Notes: generated from the sequence alone by a model not told the origin. A stretch of 64,000 nucleotides of DNA from Desulfopila sp. IMCC35006 (GCF_005116645.1 NZ_SWCM01000001.1:496001-560000); one strand, 5' to 3'. Shown: positions 8,520 through 18,441, counted from the first letter of the stretch. Made by a program: numbers and translations.

Positions 8520-9791
8520 TTACTCCCTGGCCTTAAAGGGGCATCGCTGTTTGTCGATGTGTTCTTCCAGTTCATCCATAAAATTGTTCAGCAGTCCCTG
8601 TACCGGTCCCATTGCCCCCGGGGCAAGGGCGCAGAAGGCATAGTTCAACAGCTTTATATGGTCCTGCAGGATGGCAATATGTTCCCTGCTGCCTTTGCCC
8701 GCTTCAATTGTCTCCAGCACGTGGACCACATATGGCAGCCCTTCGCGGCACGGCGTACACCAGCCGCATGACTCGCGGGCATAGAAGCGGACCAGATTGA
8801 GCGTGGCCGCCACCAGACAGGTGTCCTGATCGAAGATGACGATCCCGCCGGTGCCGAGACGCGAGCCGGCTTTGGCGACGGGATCGAAATCCATCGGTAC
8901 CTGCCAGTGCTCGGCGGAGAAATAGGGTGTCGATGCCCCGCCGGGAAGACAGGCCTTAAAACGGCTGCCCGGCCGCATGCCGCCACAGGGGCCCTCGATG
9001 ATTTCGCCCAGCTCCATCCCCAGCGGCAGCTCAAAACACGATCGGTTGACGACATGGCCACTGATGCAGAACAGTTTCATCCCCGCCGCCTCGGGTGTTC
9101 TGGCCAGAGCTTTAAACCACGCCGGTCCTTTGCTGATAATACCCGGCACATTGGCCAGACTTTCAGCGTTATTGACGACAGTTGGACCGCCCCAGAGGCC
9201 TTTCACCGCGGGAAACGGCGGTTTTGCCCGGGGATTGGCCCGTTTGCCTTCCAGGGCGTTCATCAGGGCGGTCTCCTCCCCGCAGATATAGCGTCCGGCG
9301 GAGCTGTGCACATCGATAGTGCAGGAAAAGCCGCTGCCAAGGATGTTCTCGCCCAGCAGTCCCGCGGCCAGGCATTCGGTAATGCCTCGCTGCAGGTTGG
9401 CGGTGGCCGTCTCGTAACCGCGCCGGATAAAGATAAAAGCGTGCCGCACGCCGATGGCATAGGATGCCAGTACGATTCCTTCCAGCAGCGAGTAGGGATT
9501 GGCCTCAAGCAATACCCGGTCCTTATAGGTGCCAGGTTCCATCTCGTCGCAGTTGCAGATCAGCCAGCGCGGCCCGGGCAGATCGCGCGGGACGAAAGAC
9601 CACTTCCTGCCGGTGGGAAAACCAGCCCCGCCCCGTCCACGCAGCCCGGAATCGCTGACCGCCTGCTCCACCTGCTTGGGCGACAGCTCTTTCAAGGCCT
9701 TCTGGAGCGCTGCAAAACCGCCCTCGTCACGATATTCAGCAAAGGTGACGCAGCGTCCGGGCTTGTTATGTTGGAAGAGTGGTTGCTCCAT
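8520..9791 (-). CDS. nuoF: NADH-quinone oxidoreductase subunit F (NADH- and FMN-binding)
   Basis: Catalytic entry subunit: oxidises NADH through FMN and passes electrons to the N3 cluster. The chosen start gives 423 residues. The nucleotide/FMN motif GLRGRGGAGFPTGRKW lies at about residues 49-64. The N3 [4Fe-4S] ligands are in ESCGWCTPCREG, with a further Cys in the C-terminal ALAPGAMGPVQG region absent but Cys in NYAFCALAPG present. The frame extends 16 codons upstream through the palindromic repeat. ATG 9791 (MEQPLFQHNKPG) is preferred because the repeat is non-coding at its other copy. Confidence 0.96.
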   Translation of the reverse strand: MEQPLFQHNKPGRCVTFAEYRDEGGFAALQKALKELSPKQVEQAVSDSGLRGRGGAGFPTGRKWSFVPRDLPGPRWLICNCDEMEPGTYKDRVLLEANPYSLLEGIVLASYAIGVRHAFIFIRRGYETATANLQRGITECLAAGLLGENILGSGFSCTIDVHSSAGRYICGEETALMNALEGKRANPRAKPPFPAVKGLWGGPTVVNNAESLANVPGIISKGPAWFKALARTPEAAGMKLFCISGHVVNRSCFELPLGMELGEIIEGPCGGMRPGSRFKACLPGGASTPYFSAEHWQVPMDFDPVAKAGSRLGTGGIVIFDQDTCLVAATLNLVRFYARESCGWCTPCREGLPYVVHVLETIEAGKGSREHIAILQDHIKLLNYAFCALAPGAMGPVQGLLNNFMDELEEHIDKQRCPFKARE

Positions 9792-9807
9792 AATCACATT
9801 GCACCTC

Positions 9808-9830
9808 GTTCCCATGCGGCGCATGGGAAC
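9808..9830. repeat. Palindromic repeat copy B in the nuoE-nuoF gap
   Basis: Same palindrome as at 5000-5020 (arms TTCCCATGCG and CGCATGGGAA around one G), here extended by one base pair (G...C) on each side. It is followed on the plus strand by CAGCT as in copy A. It sits between the nuoE stop and the preferred nuoF start. Both copies occupy the only notable spacers in that half of the operon. Confidence 0.8.
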
Positions 9831-9835
9831 CAGCT

Positions 9836-10318
9836 TCATTTAGTTTCAATACCTTCTCTTTCCCGTTGCAGAATATCCAGGGCTTTTTCCAGGGTCAGCC
9901 CGCCATACAGATTATCGCCGACCAGCATCGTCGGCGACTGACCGCAATTGCCCAGGCAGCAGCAGGGCAGCAGGGTAAACATGCCGTCACTTGTGGTCTC
10001 GCCGACCCCTATGCCAAGCCGGCCAGCAAGCTGCTCCAGCAGGGTTTCCCCGCCCATGGCCCAGCAGGAGATCGAGTCGCACACATGGACCACCCGTCTG
10101 CCTACCGGCCGTCGATAAATCATCTCGTAAAAGGTGGCCAGCTCTTCAACCTGCAAAGGGCTCAGGCCGAGCAGATTGGCCGCTTCATGCAGTGCTTCAT
10201 CAGTCAACCAGCCGTAATGGTGCTGCAGCTCTTTCATTACCTCGACCGCTGCCTCACGCGGGGTAACCGCTGCGGCGACGCGCTGTTCAAGCGTTATTTT
10301 CAGCTCATTGTCAATCAT
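9836..10318 (-). CDS. nuoE: NADH-quinone oxidoreductase subunit E ([2Fe-2S])
   Basis: Thioredoxin-fold subunit carrying cluster N1a, partner of NuoF. It has 160 residues, the usual size. Cluster ligands are visible as CDSISC (Cys-x4-Cys) and CCLGNC (Cys-x3-Cys within CCCLGNCGQSP). The N-terminal helical region LLGLSPLQVEELATFYEM is characteristic of the family. It starts 29 nt after the end of the fused nuoBCD gene, and its stop is followed by the palindrome-containing gap before nuoF. Confidence 0.96.
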   Translation of the reverse strand: MIDNELKITLEQRVAAAVTPREAAVEVMKELQHHYGWLTDEALHEAANLLGLSPLQVEELATFYEMIYRRPVGRRVVHVCDSISCWAMGGETLLEQLAGRLGIGVGETTSDGMFTLLPCCCLGNCGQSPTMLVGDNLYGGLTLEKALDILQREREGIETK

Positions 10319-10347
10319 GCAACTCTCGTAACAACCTCAAAAAGAAA

Positions 10348-12720
10348 TTACCTGTCGATATCGGCCAGCACGAAATCAATTGAGCCGATGATTGCCAGAA
10401 AATCCGCCACCAGCCAGCCCCTGCACAGCAGCGGCAGGGCCTGGATATGCGGGAAACTGGGTGTTTTGATGCGCATTCGATACGGGATATTTGATCCGTC
10501 GGAGACGACGAAGTATCCGTTTTCCCCTTTGGGGGCTTCCGTGGCGCAGTAATTCTGTCCCTTAGGCGGAGCCATGCCGCGGGTGGAATTGACAAAATGA
10601 TGAATGAGCGATTCAATATCCTGCAGGGTGTCCGGTTTTTGCGGCAGCACATAGCGGTAGTCATCGGTTATCCAGCGGCCGTCCGGCATATCGCTTAGAC
10701 ACTGGCGGATGATGCGCATTGATTGCCTGATCTCTTCCACCCGGACCACATAGCGAGCCCAGCAGTCGCCCCCTTCGGCGGTGGCGATATCGAAGTCGAA
10801 CCGGTCGTAGCCGCCATAGACCATCTTTTTACGCAAATCCCAGGCAAAACCACAGGCGCGCAGGTTGGGCCCCGTCACCCCCCACTCCATGGCCTCATCA
10901 AGGCTGATTGCCCCGACCCCCTTGACGCGGGCGGTGAAAATGGGGTTGGCCTTGAGCAGATCGTCATATTCCTGCAGACGAGCGGGCATCCAGTCGAGAA
11001 AATGCTGCACCGGAGCCTGCCATCCCTCGGGCAGGTCCTCGCTGACCCCGCCAATCCTGAACCAGGCCGGATGCATCCGCCCGCCGGTAATCATTTCGAC
11101 GATATCAAAAATCTTTTCCCGGTCGGTGAACATATAAAATACCGGGGTCATCGCCCCGAGATCGGCGGCAAAGGAGCCGAACCAGACGAGGTGGCTGGCA
11201 ATACGAAACAGCTCGGCCAGCATGACCCGGATGACCATCGCCCGTTCCGGTACAGTTATATTGCACAGCCGCTCGACACTGGTCAGATAGGCCATATTAT
11301 TCTGCACCCCGGACAGGTAGTCGATCCGGTCGGTGTAGGGGATAAACTGGTTCCAATGCTGCCGTTCGCCGATTTTTTCCGCGCCGCGGTGGTGATAGCC
11401 GATTTCGGTATCCATATCGACGATCTCTTCACCATTCAGTTTGAGCATAAAGCGGATAATACCATGGGTGCCGGGATGCTGCGGCCCCAGGTTGATAATC
11501 ATGGTCTCCTCATCGACGCGTTCAAAGAAATCCGTCGCCGGCAGCGCCTGCTGTTTGCGTGCATCCTCCGTGGTATACGGGGGCAGCTCTGTCGCCCGGG
11601 ACGGATGTTCCTTGCGCAGCGGGTGGCCCTCCCAGTCCGGCGGCAAAAGGATGCGTTTCAGGTTCGGATGGCCGGCAAAGCGGATACCGAACATATCGAA
11701 CACTTCCCGCTCATACCAGTTGGACGCCGGGAAGACCCCGGTAACGCTCGGCAGCTCCGGATAGTCCCCGGTCAGCTCGGTTTTAATGCGGACATACCCC
11801 GGCGTGTCAAAGCAGAGCAGATGGTAATTGAGGGTAAAATCGGGATAGAGGTCTGGTTCGCGACGGCAGGATTCATCCACAGCGGCGATATCTTCAAGCC
11901 GGCGAAACGGCTTCGCCGGCCGATTTTTCAAATAAGCCAGCACCTCGGGGATTATGTCGGCAGGGGCTTTATAGGTGAGCATATCGGTTGCAAGCGAATC
12001 GACAGTCACCTTCCCGGCAAAAGCGGCTTCGAGTTCCCCGCCGAGGCTGAAATCCGGATAATCGTGCCGAACCGCAGGGGGCCGCCACATATCCACGGAG
12101 CGTGACATGGCAAAATGCGGATGCTGCAGGGAGGTTCCCCGTTTGGCAATCCCGGCCATTCCCGGTCCGCGACTGTCCCGGGTTTTTGACAGCCCGTCGA
12201 TCAGCACCGGTGCCGTCGTCCCCTGGCTGCCGCCTGCCATATGCAGGACCGGCCGGGCGGGACGCTCTTCCCTGCGGATTTTTTCCTGGAGCAGCATCAG
12301 CCCCTGCAGGAACGCTTCAGGGCGCGGCGGGCAGCCGGGCACGTAGACATCGACCGGCAGGATCTGGTTGATCCCCTGGACGACGCTGTAGACATCGTAC
12401 ATGCCGCCGGAGTTTGAACAGCTGCCCATGGATATCACCCAGCGTGGCTCGGGCATCTGCTCGTACAGGCGGAGGATGGACGGGGCCATTTTTTTAAAGA
12501 TGGTGCCGGATGTGACCATCAGATCAGCTTCCCGCGGCGAGCCGCGCAGCACCTCGGCACCAAAACGGGCGATATCGAGACGGGAGGTAAAGGAGGCCAT
12601 CATTTCGACAAAACAGCAGGAAAGCCCCCAGAACATCGGCCAGAGCGAGTTGGCCCGGCCCCAGTTGATCATGTCGTCGAGGCGGGTGAGCAGGATATTG
12701 TCCGGGATGTCATGCTTCAT
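10348..12720 (-). CDS. nuoBCD: NADH-quinone oxidoreductase subunits B/C/D fused in one polypeptide
   Basis: One continuous 790-residue frame holds three complex I subunits in order. NuoB (about 1-160) has the N2 cluster ligands Cys 35, 36, 101 and 130 in [19 protein letters not shown] and [11 protein letters not shown]. NuoC (about 225-385) has the signature [19 protein letters not shown]. NuoD (about 395-790) has [14 protein letters not shown] and the C-terminal [12 protein letters not shown]. Linkers of about 60 and 15 polar residues join them. The frame extends ~100 codons upstream inside nuoA. ATG 12720 is chosen because it forms an ATGA overlap with nuoA and matches the NuoB N-terminus. 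NuoCD fusions are common. The triple fusion is rarer; I recall it in some Geobacter annotations. Confidence 0.96.
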   Translation of the reverse strand: MKHDIPDNILLTRLDDMINWGRANSLWPMFWGLSCCFVEMMASFTSRLDIARFGAEVLRGSPREADLMVTSGTIFKKMAPSILRLYEQMPEPRWVISMGSCSNSGGMYDVYSVVQGINQILPVDVYVPGCPPRPEAFLQGLMLLQEKIRREERPARPVLHMAGGSQGTTAPVLIDGLSKTRDSRGPGMAGIAKRGTSLQHPHFAMSRSVDMWRPPAVRHDYPDFSLGGELEAAFAGKVTVDSLATDMLTYKAPADIIPEVLAYLKNRPAKPFRRLEDIAAVDESCRREPDLYPDFTLNYHLLCFDTPGYVRIKTELTGDYPELPSVTGVFPASNWYEREVFDMFGIRFAGHPNLKRILLPPDWEGHPLRKEHPSRATELPPYTTEDARKQQALPATDFFERVDEETMIINLGPQHPGTHGIIRFMLKLNGEEIVDMDTEIGYHHRGAEKIGERQHWNQFIPYTDRIDYLSGVQNNMAYLTSVERLCNITVPERAMVIRVMLAELFRIASHLVWFGSFAADLGAMTPVFYMFTDREKIFDIVEMITGGRMHPAWFRIGGVSEDLPEGWQAPVQHFLDWMPARLQEYDDLLKANPIFTARVKGVGAISLDEAMEWGVTGPNLRACGFAWDLRKKMVYGGYDRFDFDIATAEGGDCWARYVVRVEEIRQSMRIIRQCLSDMPDGRWITDDYRYVLPQKPDTLQDIESLIHHFVNSTRGMAPPKGQNYCATEAPKGENGYFVVSDGSNIPYRMRIKTPSFPHIQALPLLCRGWLVADFLAIIGSIDFVLADIDR

Positions 12721-13112
12721 GGGTGACCATTCTTCTTTGTCCTCATCTTTGACGGGCCCCATTCCAGTCCGCCCTTCAGCCATATCCAGACCAGTCCCAG
12801 CAACAGTGCAACGATAAAAAAAGTGATATGGATCAGGCCACTGAGCCCCAATTGATCCCAGACGACCGCCCAGGTAAAAATAAAGGCACTTTCCACATCG
12901 AAGACGATGAAAAATATAGCCAGCAGATAAAAGGGGATGTACAGACGGAGACGGGCCGAACCAGACGGGATAACCCCGGATTCGTAGGCCAGTTCCTTGT
13001 TGCGGTTGGTTGTCTTGGCACCGAACCACCAGGAAGCGAGCAGCATCCCGCCAACCAGAATAACGGTTACGAGGGTATAAACAATGAGGGCAAAAAATTG
13101 TGCTGGCTGCAT
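12717..13112 (-). CDS. nuoA: NADH-quinone oxidoreductase subunit A
   Basis: First gene of the complex I operon, 131 residues with three membrane helices. The conserved loop [21 protein letters not shown] and the acidic helix [16 protein letters not shown] are diagnostic of NuoA/ND3. The start [19 protein letters not shown] puts the first helix directly after the N-terminus. The stop overlaps the start of nuoBCD. Transcription must begin upstream, where a candidate promoter is seen at about 13264-13291. Confidence 0.96.
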   Translation of the reverse strand: MQPAQFFALIVYTLVTVILVGGMLLASWWFGAKTTNRNKELAYESGVIPSGSARLRLYIPFYLLAIFFIVFDVESAFIFTWAVVWDQLGLSGLIHITFFIVALLLGLVWIWLKGGLEWGPSKMRTKKNGHP

Positions 13113-13243
13113 GTCGTGCCTTTCAATAAACGACTGTACATGTCCAGGTATTGAAATAAGCCTAAAACGTTTACAGTTCTACCCCCGCCAAAAAGCGTTA
13201 CCGGATTCTTTATAGGATTCGCTTGACGGGTTGCTCACTTCAG

Positions 13244-13260
13244 TACCCCCTTGAGGGGTA
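13244..13260. promoter_or_regulatory. G-tract dyad resembling a CsoR/CstR-family operator
   Basis: The sequence TACCCCCTTGAGGGGTA has perfect 6-bp arms (TACCCC/GGGGTA). Runs of C and G in inverted orientation flanked by TA are typical of operators for CsoR-family repressors (copper, persulfide or formaldehyde sensors). It lies 4-20 bases downstream of the candidate -10 of the nuo promoter, over the expected transcription start. No CsoR-family gene is in the window. The assignment is by pattern only. Confidence 0.35.
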
Positions 13261-13263
13261 ATA

Positions 13264-13291
13264 TTTACAATATCTTATACTGATTTTTCAA
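13264..13291 (-). promoter_or_regulatory. Candidate sigma70-type promoter for the nuo operon
   Basis: Reading the minus strand, TTGAAA (13291-13286) is followed after 16 bp by TGTAAA (13269-13264), a 5/6 and 4/6 match to the -35 and -10 consensus. It would give a leader of roughly 145 nt before nuoA. The G-tract dyad at 13244-13260 would overlap the start point. The region is AT-rich, so chance matches are possible. Confidence 0.35.
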
Positions 13292-13745
13292 CAAATATGC
13301 CACGAAAAGATCAGCATTTTGAAATTCAGAACCATCCTGTTTAATCAGCCAGTATATTCTCCCTGTCGCTTCATCACCGAAAACCCCGAAACCGCAGAGG
13401 GCATTAAGATTCCTGGCCGAGGAGAATCGTGCTGGACACGTGGATTTTTATCTGCTCATTCATCAGGCGGCAATATCTCTTGCATTTTTTTTCCTGCTCT
13501 TCTTTTTTATGTGATCATTTGCCGGCACAGGCTATATACTATCCGCAAAGAAAGTAACCGTTTGCGCGGCGTACTGCAGGCGACACACGACCGCTCCCCC
13601 TCCAGGTAAAAGCAGCTCTAGCCCGCAGCTCGGAGCTGCCCGATACAGGATATTTATCAGGACGTAAATCTTTATACATTATTTTTCTTTTCCTCTCGCA
13701 CGGTCGCTTTCCAGCCGATTACTACCTATTGCCAAGGAGACATAA

Positions 13746-13907
13746 ATGACTATTCATAATCTGCACATAAGCCTCGCCCCGCTGATATCATTGCTTGCCG
13801 GAATTCTCATTCTGGTCGCCCCGCGCCTGCTCAGGTACATCGTTGCCATATACCTGATCGTTATAGGCATACTAGGATTGACAGGCGGACGCGGCATACA
13901 TTTTTAA
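13746..13907 (+). CDS. DUF3096 family membrane micro-protein
   Basis: A 53-residue protein with the pattern ISLAPLISLLAGILILVAPR followed by YIVAIYLIVIGILGL, which I recognise as the DUF3096 family. It forms two short hydrophobic helices separated by an arginine-containing turn (RLLR). Function is unknown. The start is well supported by AAGGAG seven bases upstream of the ATG. It lies between the divergent nuo operon and the UbiA-family gene and seems to be its own unit, since 361 bases follow before the next gene. Confidence 0.85.
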   Translation: MTIHNLHISLAPLISLLAGILILVAPRLLRYIVAIYLIVIGILGLTGGRGIHF

Positions 13908-14268
13908 CCGTCCCCGGGGAAATATTGACCCCTTACCAACAAATGGTAATATCGCCGGGTATAAATCGAATCCGTCACGTGTTTGTCGTCATCTTTTTCA
14001 TGCAGCCGAAGGTCAAACGGCTGCATGAAAATTTTCTCCGGTGGAAAACCAGCCAGGTTGCCTGCCGGGTCAGGGCAGGAGCGGAGCGTGTCACGTTGTT
14101 TAGCGGTAATCAGAAAAATGCCCTGTTGATTGTCTTCCAGATCATTGTTAATACTGTCAATGGTATGAAAAACAAATACCCAGGCTCGCGGCAGATGGCC
14201 GTTGGCTATCTGGTACCGATCAACAAAAAACTCTAACAACGAAAACTTCAGGGGAACCAGGGGCGAAT
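13908..14268. other. Intergenic stretch with a long hairpin
   Basis: The stretch between the DUF3096 gene and the UbiA-family gene has open frames on both strands that mirror each other and show no family features, so none is called. It contains a strong 14-bp inverted repeat (13995-14031). Nothing else recognisable is seen. Confidence 0.5.
13995..14031. repeat. 14-bp inverted repeat (stem-loop)
   Basis: Perfect arms TTTTCATGCAGCCG and CGGCTGCATGAAAA enclose a 9-base loop. On the plus strand it is followed by only four T residues, so it could be a weak terminator of the DUF3096 transcript about 90 nt after its stop. The symmetric A/T ends mean it could also act on the other strand or be a protein-binding dyad. 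Confidence 0.5.
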
Positions 14269-15198
14269 ATGAATATTGCCGAACAGAGAGGATTTTCCAG
14301 GATCATGCTGTTTCTGGCGCTCTCCAGGACTCCACACGGTCTGCTCGATATCTGTTCCCCTTTACTCGCAGCCTTGCTGTGGCTGGGACGACTCCCCGAA
14401 CCGCTGGTCATCGTCCAGGGTACGGTTGCCGCATTTGCCGGCTATACCGCGGTCTATGCCTTAAATGACATAATCGATTACCAACACGACAAGAAAAAGA
14501 TCGGCCAGACAGGTTTTCGCCGGGAGACCAGTTATCTTGATGCGGCCTTTGTCCGTCACCCACTGGCCCAGGGCCTGTTAAGCATGCCGGAAGCCATTGC
14601 CTGGGCCGGCGGCTGGATGATCTTTTCTCTGCTGAATGCCTACCTGCTCAATCCGGTCTGCGCTCTTATCCTGGTTGTCGGATGTTTTCTGGAAATAATA
14701 TATTGCCTTTTGCTGCAGATAAGCCACCTGCGGACCCTGGTGAGCGGAATCGTCAAGACTCTCGGGGGACTGGCAGCGATATTCGCCGTCGATCCCTCCC
14801 CGGAACCGGGCCTGCTCCTGCTGGTGTTTTCCTGGCTGTTTTTCTGGGAGATAGGCGGGCAGAATGTTCCCGCCGACTGGCATGACATAAAAGAAGATAT
14901 AGTTCTCAAGGCCCGAACTGTGCCGGTTTCCCTCGGGCCGAGGGTTGCCAGTTATATTGTCCTGTGCACCCTCTGCCTCAGCATCTTGTTAAGCGCAATT
15001 CTGTTTCGTGTCGTCCCCCTGCAGCTCCCTTTACCTCTCTATCTGGCCACACTTATTACCGGAATTTATCTGCTTGTCCTACCGGCGGTGCGCCTCTTCC
15101 AGACAAGGGACAGGGATGAAGCCGCCGCACTCTTCAACCGGGCCAGCTATTATCCTTTCGTGCTCTTTCTTTTCGCGCTGATAAGCCTCGTACAGTAG
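14269..15198 (+). CDS. UbiA-family prenyltransferase
   Basis: Integral membrane protein of 309 residues with about nine hydrophobic segments. It carries both Asp-rich motifs that bind prenyl diphosphate via Mg: NDIIDYQHD (about residues 67-75) and DWHDIKED (about 204-211). These define the UbiA superfamily (quinone, heme o, chlorophyll and lipid prenylation). Its position 204 bp upstream of cyoA suggests heme o synthase as one role. However, the CyoE-type motif NxxxDRxxD is not matched, and a quinone or Ebo-type (EboC is also UbiA-like) substrate is equally possible. The ATG at 14269 is preceded by a GGGG-rich weak ribosome site. Confidence 0.85.
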   Translation: MNIAEQRGFSRIMLFLALSRTPHGLLDICSPLLAALLWLGRLPEPLVIVQGTVAAFAGYTAVYALNDIIDYQHDKKKIGQTGFRRETSYLDAAFVRHPLAQGLLSMPEAIAWAGGWMIFSLLNAYLLNPVCALILVVGCFLEIIYCLLLQISHLRTLVSGIVKTLGGLAAIFAVDPSPEPGLLLLVFSWLFFWEIGGQNVPADWHDIKEDIVLKARTVPVSLGPRVASYIVLCTLCLSILLSAILFRVVPLQLPLPLYLATLITGIYLLVLPAVRLFQTRDRDEAAALFNRASYYPFVLFLFALISLVQ

Positions 15199-15390
15199 GA
15201 GGGCGATTTTTCACGGCAAGCTGCAATCCGAGGTTGATGGTGGCCTAAGAATTGAGTAACATATCGTACTTGAGAGGAGTCTTGAATAATTACCGGCTGA
15301 AAACGTTTTTGCCGTCACCTTGAATTGGTTGAGCACATCACTCATATGAATGTTTCAACAAACAGTGCCTCCCGGCAAACAATAAAGTCA

Positions 15391-15397
15391 AAGGAGG
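15391..15397 (+). promoter_or_regulatory. Strong ribosome binding site deciding a TTG start of cyoA
   Basis: AAGGAGG lies five bases before TTG 15403. The longer open frame starts at 15325 but has no comparable site, and the next ATG (15472) has none either. The TTG start is therefore preferred. Confidence 0.7.
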
Positions 15398-15402
15398 ACA
15401 AT

Positions 15403-16404
15403 TTGGTAAGCAAAAAATATTGCCGACAAGTGGCGAGTGAAGTCTCACCGATAAACGCAAAGAAAGCCGGAATGTATCACTCTTTACTGCAGCAAGGATG
15501 GGTAAAGCTGCTCCCTGCACTTGCCGCATTCCTGCTCGGAGGCTGCAGCAATCTGGTTCTGCTCAATCCCAAGGGGCCAATCGGTGAAACGGAGCGGTTT
15601 GTCATTCTTCTCGCCTTTGCCCTCATGCTGCTCGTCGTCATTCCAGTGATCGTCATGGCCTTCTGGTTTCCCTGGAAATACCGGGCCGACAAAAGCCGCG
15701 CAGACTATGATCCCAAATGGAGCGATTCCGGAAAAATTGAACTGGTCATCTGGCTGGTCCCGGCAGTCATCGTCACCTGCCTCAGTGTGCTTATCTGGTA
15801 TACCACCCACCATCTGGATCCATACAAACCGATTGTTTCAACCAGTAAACCGGTCAATGTCGAAGCCGTATCTCTCGACTGGCAGTGGCTGTTTATCTAT
15901 CCGGATGAAAATATCGCCGTTGCCAACCAGCTTGTCTTTCCGGCCCATGTTCCGCTGAACCTGAGGATCACTTCCGATACCGTCATGACCTCTTTTTTCA
16001 TCCCGCAACTGGGCAGTCAGATTTATGCCATGGCGGGCATGCAGACCCGCCTGCACCTGCTGGCCAATGAGCCGGGAAGCTATGCCGGGCAAAACCAGCA
16101 ATACAGCGGAGAAGGCTACGCCGGAATGAATTTCAAGGCGGTTGCCACCACGGCCGAGGAATATGCCGCATGGCTGGCAGAGAGCCGAAAAGCACCGCAA
16201 AAGCTCGACCTGGCCCGATATGAACAACTTGCCAAACCGACAACGGACACCTCCGTTGCCTATTTCTCATCGGTTGAGCCCGGACTGTTCGACTCTATCA
16301 TCCATAAATATATGACCATGACCGATATGCCCCCCGCGGATGGTACTGCCGAGGACATGCCGATGAAACCCATGCACGACATGCACCACATGAAAGGTAA
16401 TTGA
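15403..16404 (+). CDS. cyoA: Cytochrome bo3-type quinol oxidase subunit II
   Basis: Subunit II of a heme-copper quinol oxidase, 333 residues from the TTG start. A signal sequence ends in the lipobox LLGGC, followed by [13 protein letters not shown], as in E. coli CyoA, so the mature protein is a lipoprotein. Two membrane helices follow, then the cupredoxin domain (about 160-290). The CuA ligands (Cys-x3-Cys, His) are absent in the [14 protein letters not shown] region, showing that it accepts electrons from quinol and not cytochrome c. The C-terminal tail is rich in His and Met ([10 protein letters not shown]) and might bind copper. cyoB follows after one base. Confidence 0.93.
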   Translation: MVSKKYCRQVASEVSPINAKKAGMYHSLLQQGWVKLLPALAAFLLGGCSNLVLLNPKGPIGETERFVILLAFALMLLVVIPVIVMAFWFPWKYRADKSRADYDPKWSDSGKIELVIWLVPAVIVTCLSVLIWYTTHHLDPYKPIVSTSKPVNVEAVSLDWQWLFIYPDENIAVANQLVFPAHVPLNLRITSDTVMTSFFIPQLGSQIYAMAGMQTRLHLLANEPGSYAGQNQQYSGEGYAGMNFKAVATTAEEYAAWLAESRKAPQKLDLARYEQLAKPTTDTSVAYFSSVEPGLFDSIIHKYMTMTDMPPADGTAEDMPMKPMHDMHHMKGN

Positions 16405-16405
16405 T

Positions 16406-18391
16406 ATGTTCGGAAAGTTAAGCCTTGAGGCAATCCCCTACCACGACCCTATCGTTATGCTGGCGGTCATCGGCTCTATTGCGCTGGGCCTGGTTATCAT
16501 GGGCCTGATCAGCTATTTTCACAAATGGCACTATCTCTGGACAGAATGGCTGACCAGCCTCGATCACAAGAAGATCGGTATCATGTATATCATCCTGGCG
16601 CTGGTCATGATGCTGCGGGGATTGTCCGACGCAGTCATGCTGCGCTCGCAGCAGGCCATCGCCATGGGTTCAGCGGGATACCTGCCGCCGGATCATTTCA
16701 ACCAGGTTTTCAGCGCCCACGGCACGATGATGATTATCTTTGTGGCCATGCCCTTTCTGACCGGCCTGGTAAATATAGTTGTCCCCCTGCAGCTCGGTGC
16801 CCGGGATGTGGCATATCCCTTTCTCAATTCGATCAGTTTCTGGCTGACCGCATCCGGTGCCATGCTGGTCATGGTATCGCTGGGAGTCGGGGAGTTCTCC
16901 AAGGCCGGCTGGTCCGGCTACGCACCGTTGACCGAACTGCAGTACAGTCCGGGCACGGGGGTCGATTACTGGCTTTGGTCATTGCAGATCGCCGGCATCG
17001 GCTCGCTGTTGACCAGCGTCAACTTTCTGGTCACCATCCTGAAAATGCGCGCCCCCGGTATGACCCTGATGCGCATGCCGATCTTCGTCTGGACGACGCT
17101 GTGCACCAGCGTACTGATGCTTTTTTCCTTTCCGGTCCTGACCGTCGCCCTCGCCATGGTGACTCTTGATCGCTATCTGGGCATGCATTTTTTCAGCAAT
17201 GATTTCGGCGGCAATATGATGATGTATGCCAACCTGTTCTGGATCTGGGGCCATCCAGAAGTCTATATTGTGGTGCTGCCGGCCTTCGGGATCTATTCCG
17301 AGGTCTCCGCCACCTTCTCCAGCAAACGTCTGTTCGGCTATACGTCAATGGTTTATGCCACTGCCGCGATTATGGTTCTGTCGTTTTCCGTCTGGGTGCA
17401 TCATTTTTTCACCATGGGCGCCAGTCCCAACGTCAACATTTTCTTTGGCATCACCACCATGATTATTGCTGTCCCCACCGGGGTAAAGATTTTCAACTGG
17501 CTGTTCACCATGTATCGCGGCCGGGTCCGTTTCACCACGCCGATGCTCTGGACCCTGGGATTTATCACCACCTTTGCCATCGGCGGCATGACGGGAGTTC
17601 TTCTGGCGGCACCGCCCGCTGATTTTGTCCTGCATAACAGCCTGTTTCTGGTTGCCCATTTCCATAACGTGCTGATCCCCGGGGCGCTGTTCGGCTACCT
17701 TGCCGGGTATGCCTACTGGTTTCCGAAGGCCATCGGCTTTGCGCTTGATGAAAAATGGGGAAGAAGGTCCTTCTGGTCATGGATCATTGGTTTCTATCTG
17801 GCCTTTATTCCCCTGTATATCCTCGGATTTATGGGCATGCCACGCCGTATGGCACATTATGACAATCCCGCCTGGCAGCCTCTTTTGATCATTGCTGCAG
17901 CAGGAACCATGCTCATTATGTTTGGTGTTCTCTGCCAGATTATCCAACTCGTGGTCAGTATCAGGGCCCGTCACAGCCACCGTGATCTGACCGGCGACCT
18001 CTGGGATGGGCGGACCCTGGAATGGGCCACGGCATCGCCGCCGCCCGTCTATAACTTTGCCACGGTACCGGTCGTCCATGATATAGACGCCTTTACCGAC
18101 ATGAAGGAAAAAGGCACCGCCTACACCAGGCCAGATCACTTTGAAGACATCCATATGCCGAAGAACAGCGCCTGTGGTTTGATCAGCGGGATGCTGACCT
18201 TAGTCTTTGGATTTGCCATGATCTGGTATATCTGGTGGCTGGCCATTGCCAGCGCCCTTGGCATGCTTATAACGATTATCATCCGTGCCAACGATGATGA
18301 GAGCCATTACACCATCCCCGCCGCTGAAGTCGAAGCGATGGAAAACAAACGCCTGCACGATATGCTCGCCGCGGCTGGAACCGCCAGGTAA
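16406..18391 (+). CDS. cyoB: Cytochrome bo3-type quinol oxidase subunit I
   Basis: Catalytic subunit with low-spin heme, high-spin heme and CuB, 661 residues, about 15 helices. It is very close to E. coli CyoB over its whole length. Key features are the heme His in [12 protein letters not shown], the CuB/Tyr crosslink motif [12 protein letters not shown], CuB histidines in [10 protein letters not shown], the K-channel Lys in [10 protein letters not shown], the D-channel Asp in [12 protein letters not shown], and heme His in [12 protein letters not shown]. The presence of the Glu in GHPEV-type helix VI and both channels makes it an A1-type pump. It begins one base after cyoA. A 50-nt gap precedes cyoC. 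Confidence 0.97.
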   Translation: MFGKLSLEAIPYHDPIVMLAVIGSIALGLVIMGLISYFHKWHYLWTEWLTSLDHKKIGIMYIILALVMMLRGLSDAVMLRSQQAIAMGSAGYLPPDHFNQVFSAHGTMMIIFVAMPFLTGLVNIVVPLQLGARDVAYPFLNSISFWLTASGAMLVMVSLGVGEFSKAGWSGYAPLTELQYSPGTGVDYWLWSLQIAGIGSLLTSVNFLVTILKMRAPGMTLMRMPIFVWTTLCTSVLMLFSFPVLTVALAMVTLDRYLGMHFFSNDFGGNMMMYANLFWIWGHPEVYIVVLPAFGIYSEVSATFSSKRLFGYTSMVYATAAIMVLSFSVWVHHFFTMGASPNVNIFFGITTMIIAVPTGVKIFNWLFTMYRGRVRFTTPMLWTLGFITTFAIGGMTGVLLAAPPADFVLHNSLFLVAHFHNVLIPGALFGYLAGYAYWFPKAIGFALDEKWGRRSFWSWIIGFYLAFIPLYILGFMGMPRRMAHYDNPAWQPLLIIAAAGTMLIMFGVLCQIIQLVVSIRARHSHRDLTGDLWDGRTLEWATASPPPVYNFATVPVVHDIDAFTDMKEKGTAYTRPDHFEDIHMPKNSACGLISGMLTLVFGFAMIWYIWWLAIASALGMLITIIIRANDDESHYTIPAAEVEAMENKRLHDMLAAAGTAR

Positions 18392-18441
18392 GCTGACTAT
18401 CCTGGCTATTATAGAAGGTTGGTACGGGAGATAATGCATTA

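Larger units (their letters stand above)
13113..13745. other. Non-coding stretch upstream of the nuo operon
   Basis: About 630 bases between nuoA and the divergent DUF3096 gene. The nuo-proximal half holds a candidate sigma70-type promoter and a G-tract dyad (listed separately). The rest is AT-rich with short T-runs. A 96-codon open frame at 13319-13609 on the plus strand has no recognisable family or ribosome site and is not called. An AAGGAG ribosome site at 13734-13739 belongs to the DUF3096 gene. Confidence 0.6.

Noticed and set aside
10723-12105. 460-codon plus-strand open frame
   Set aside because: It is the antisense shadow of the nuoBCD gene, which is certain from its Cys motifs.
13319-13609. 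96-codon plus-strand open frame upstream of nuoA
   Set aside because: No recognised family, no ribosome site, and atypical composition; the region carries the nuo promoter candidate.
13904-14239. Overlapping open frames on both strands around the 14-bp hairpin
   Set aside because: They mirror each other, have no ribosome site and no family features.
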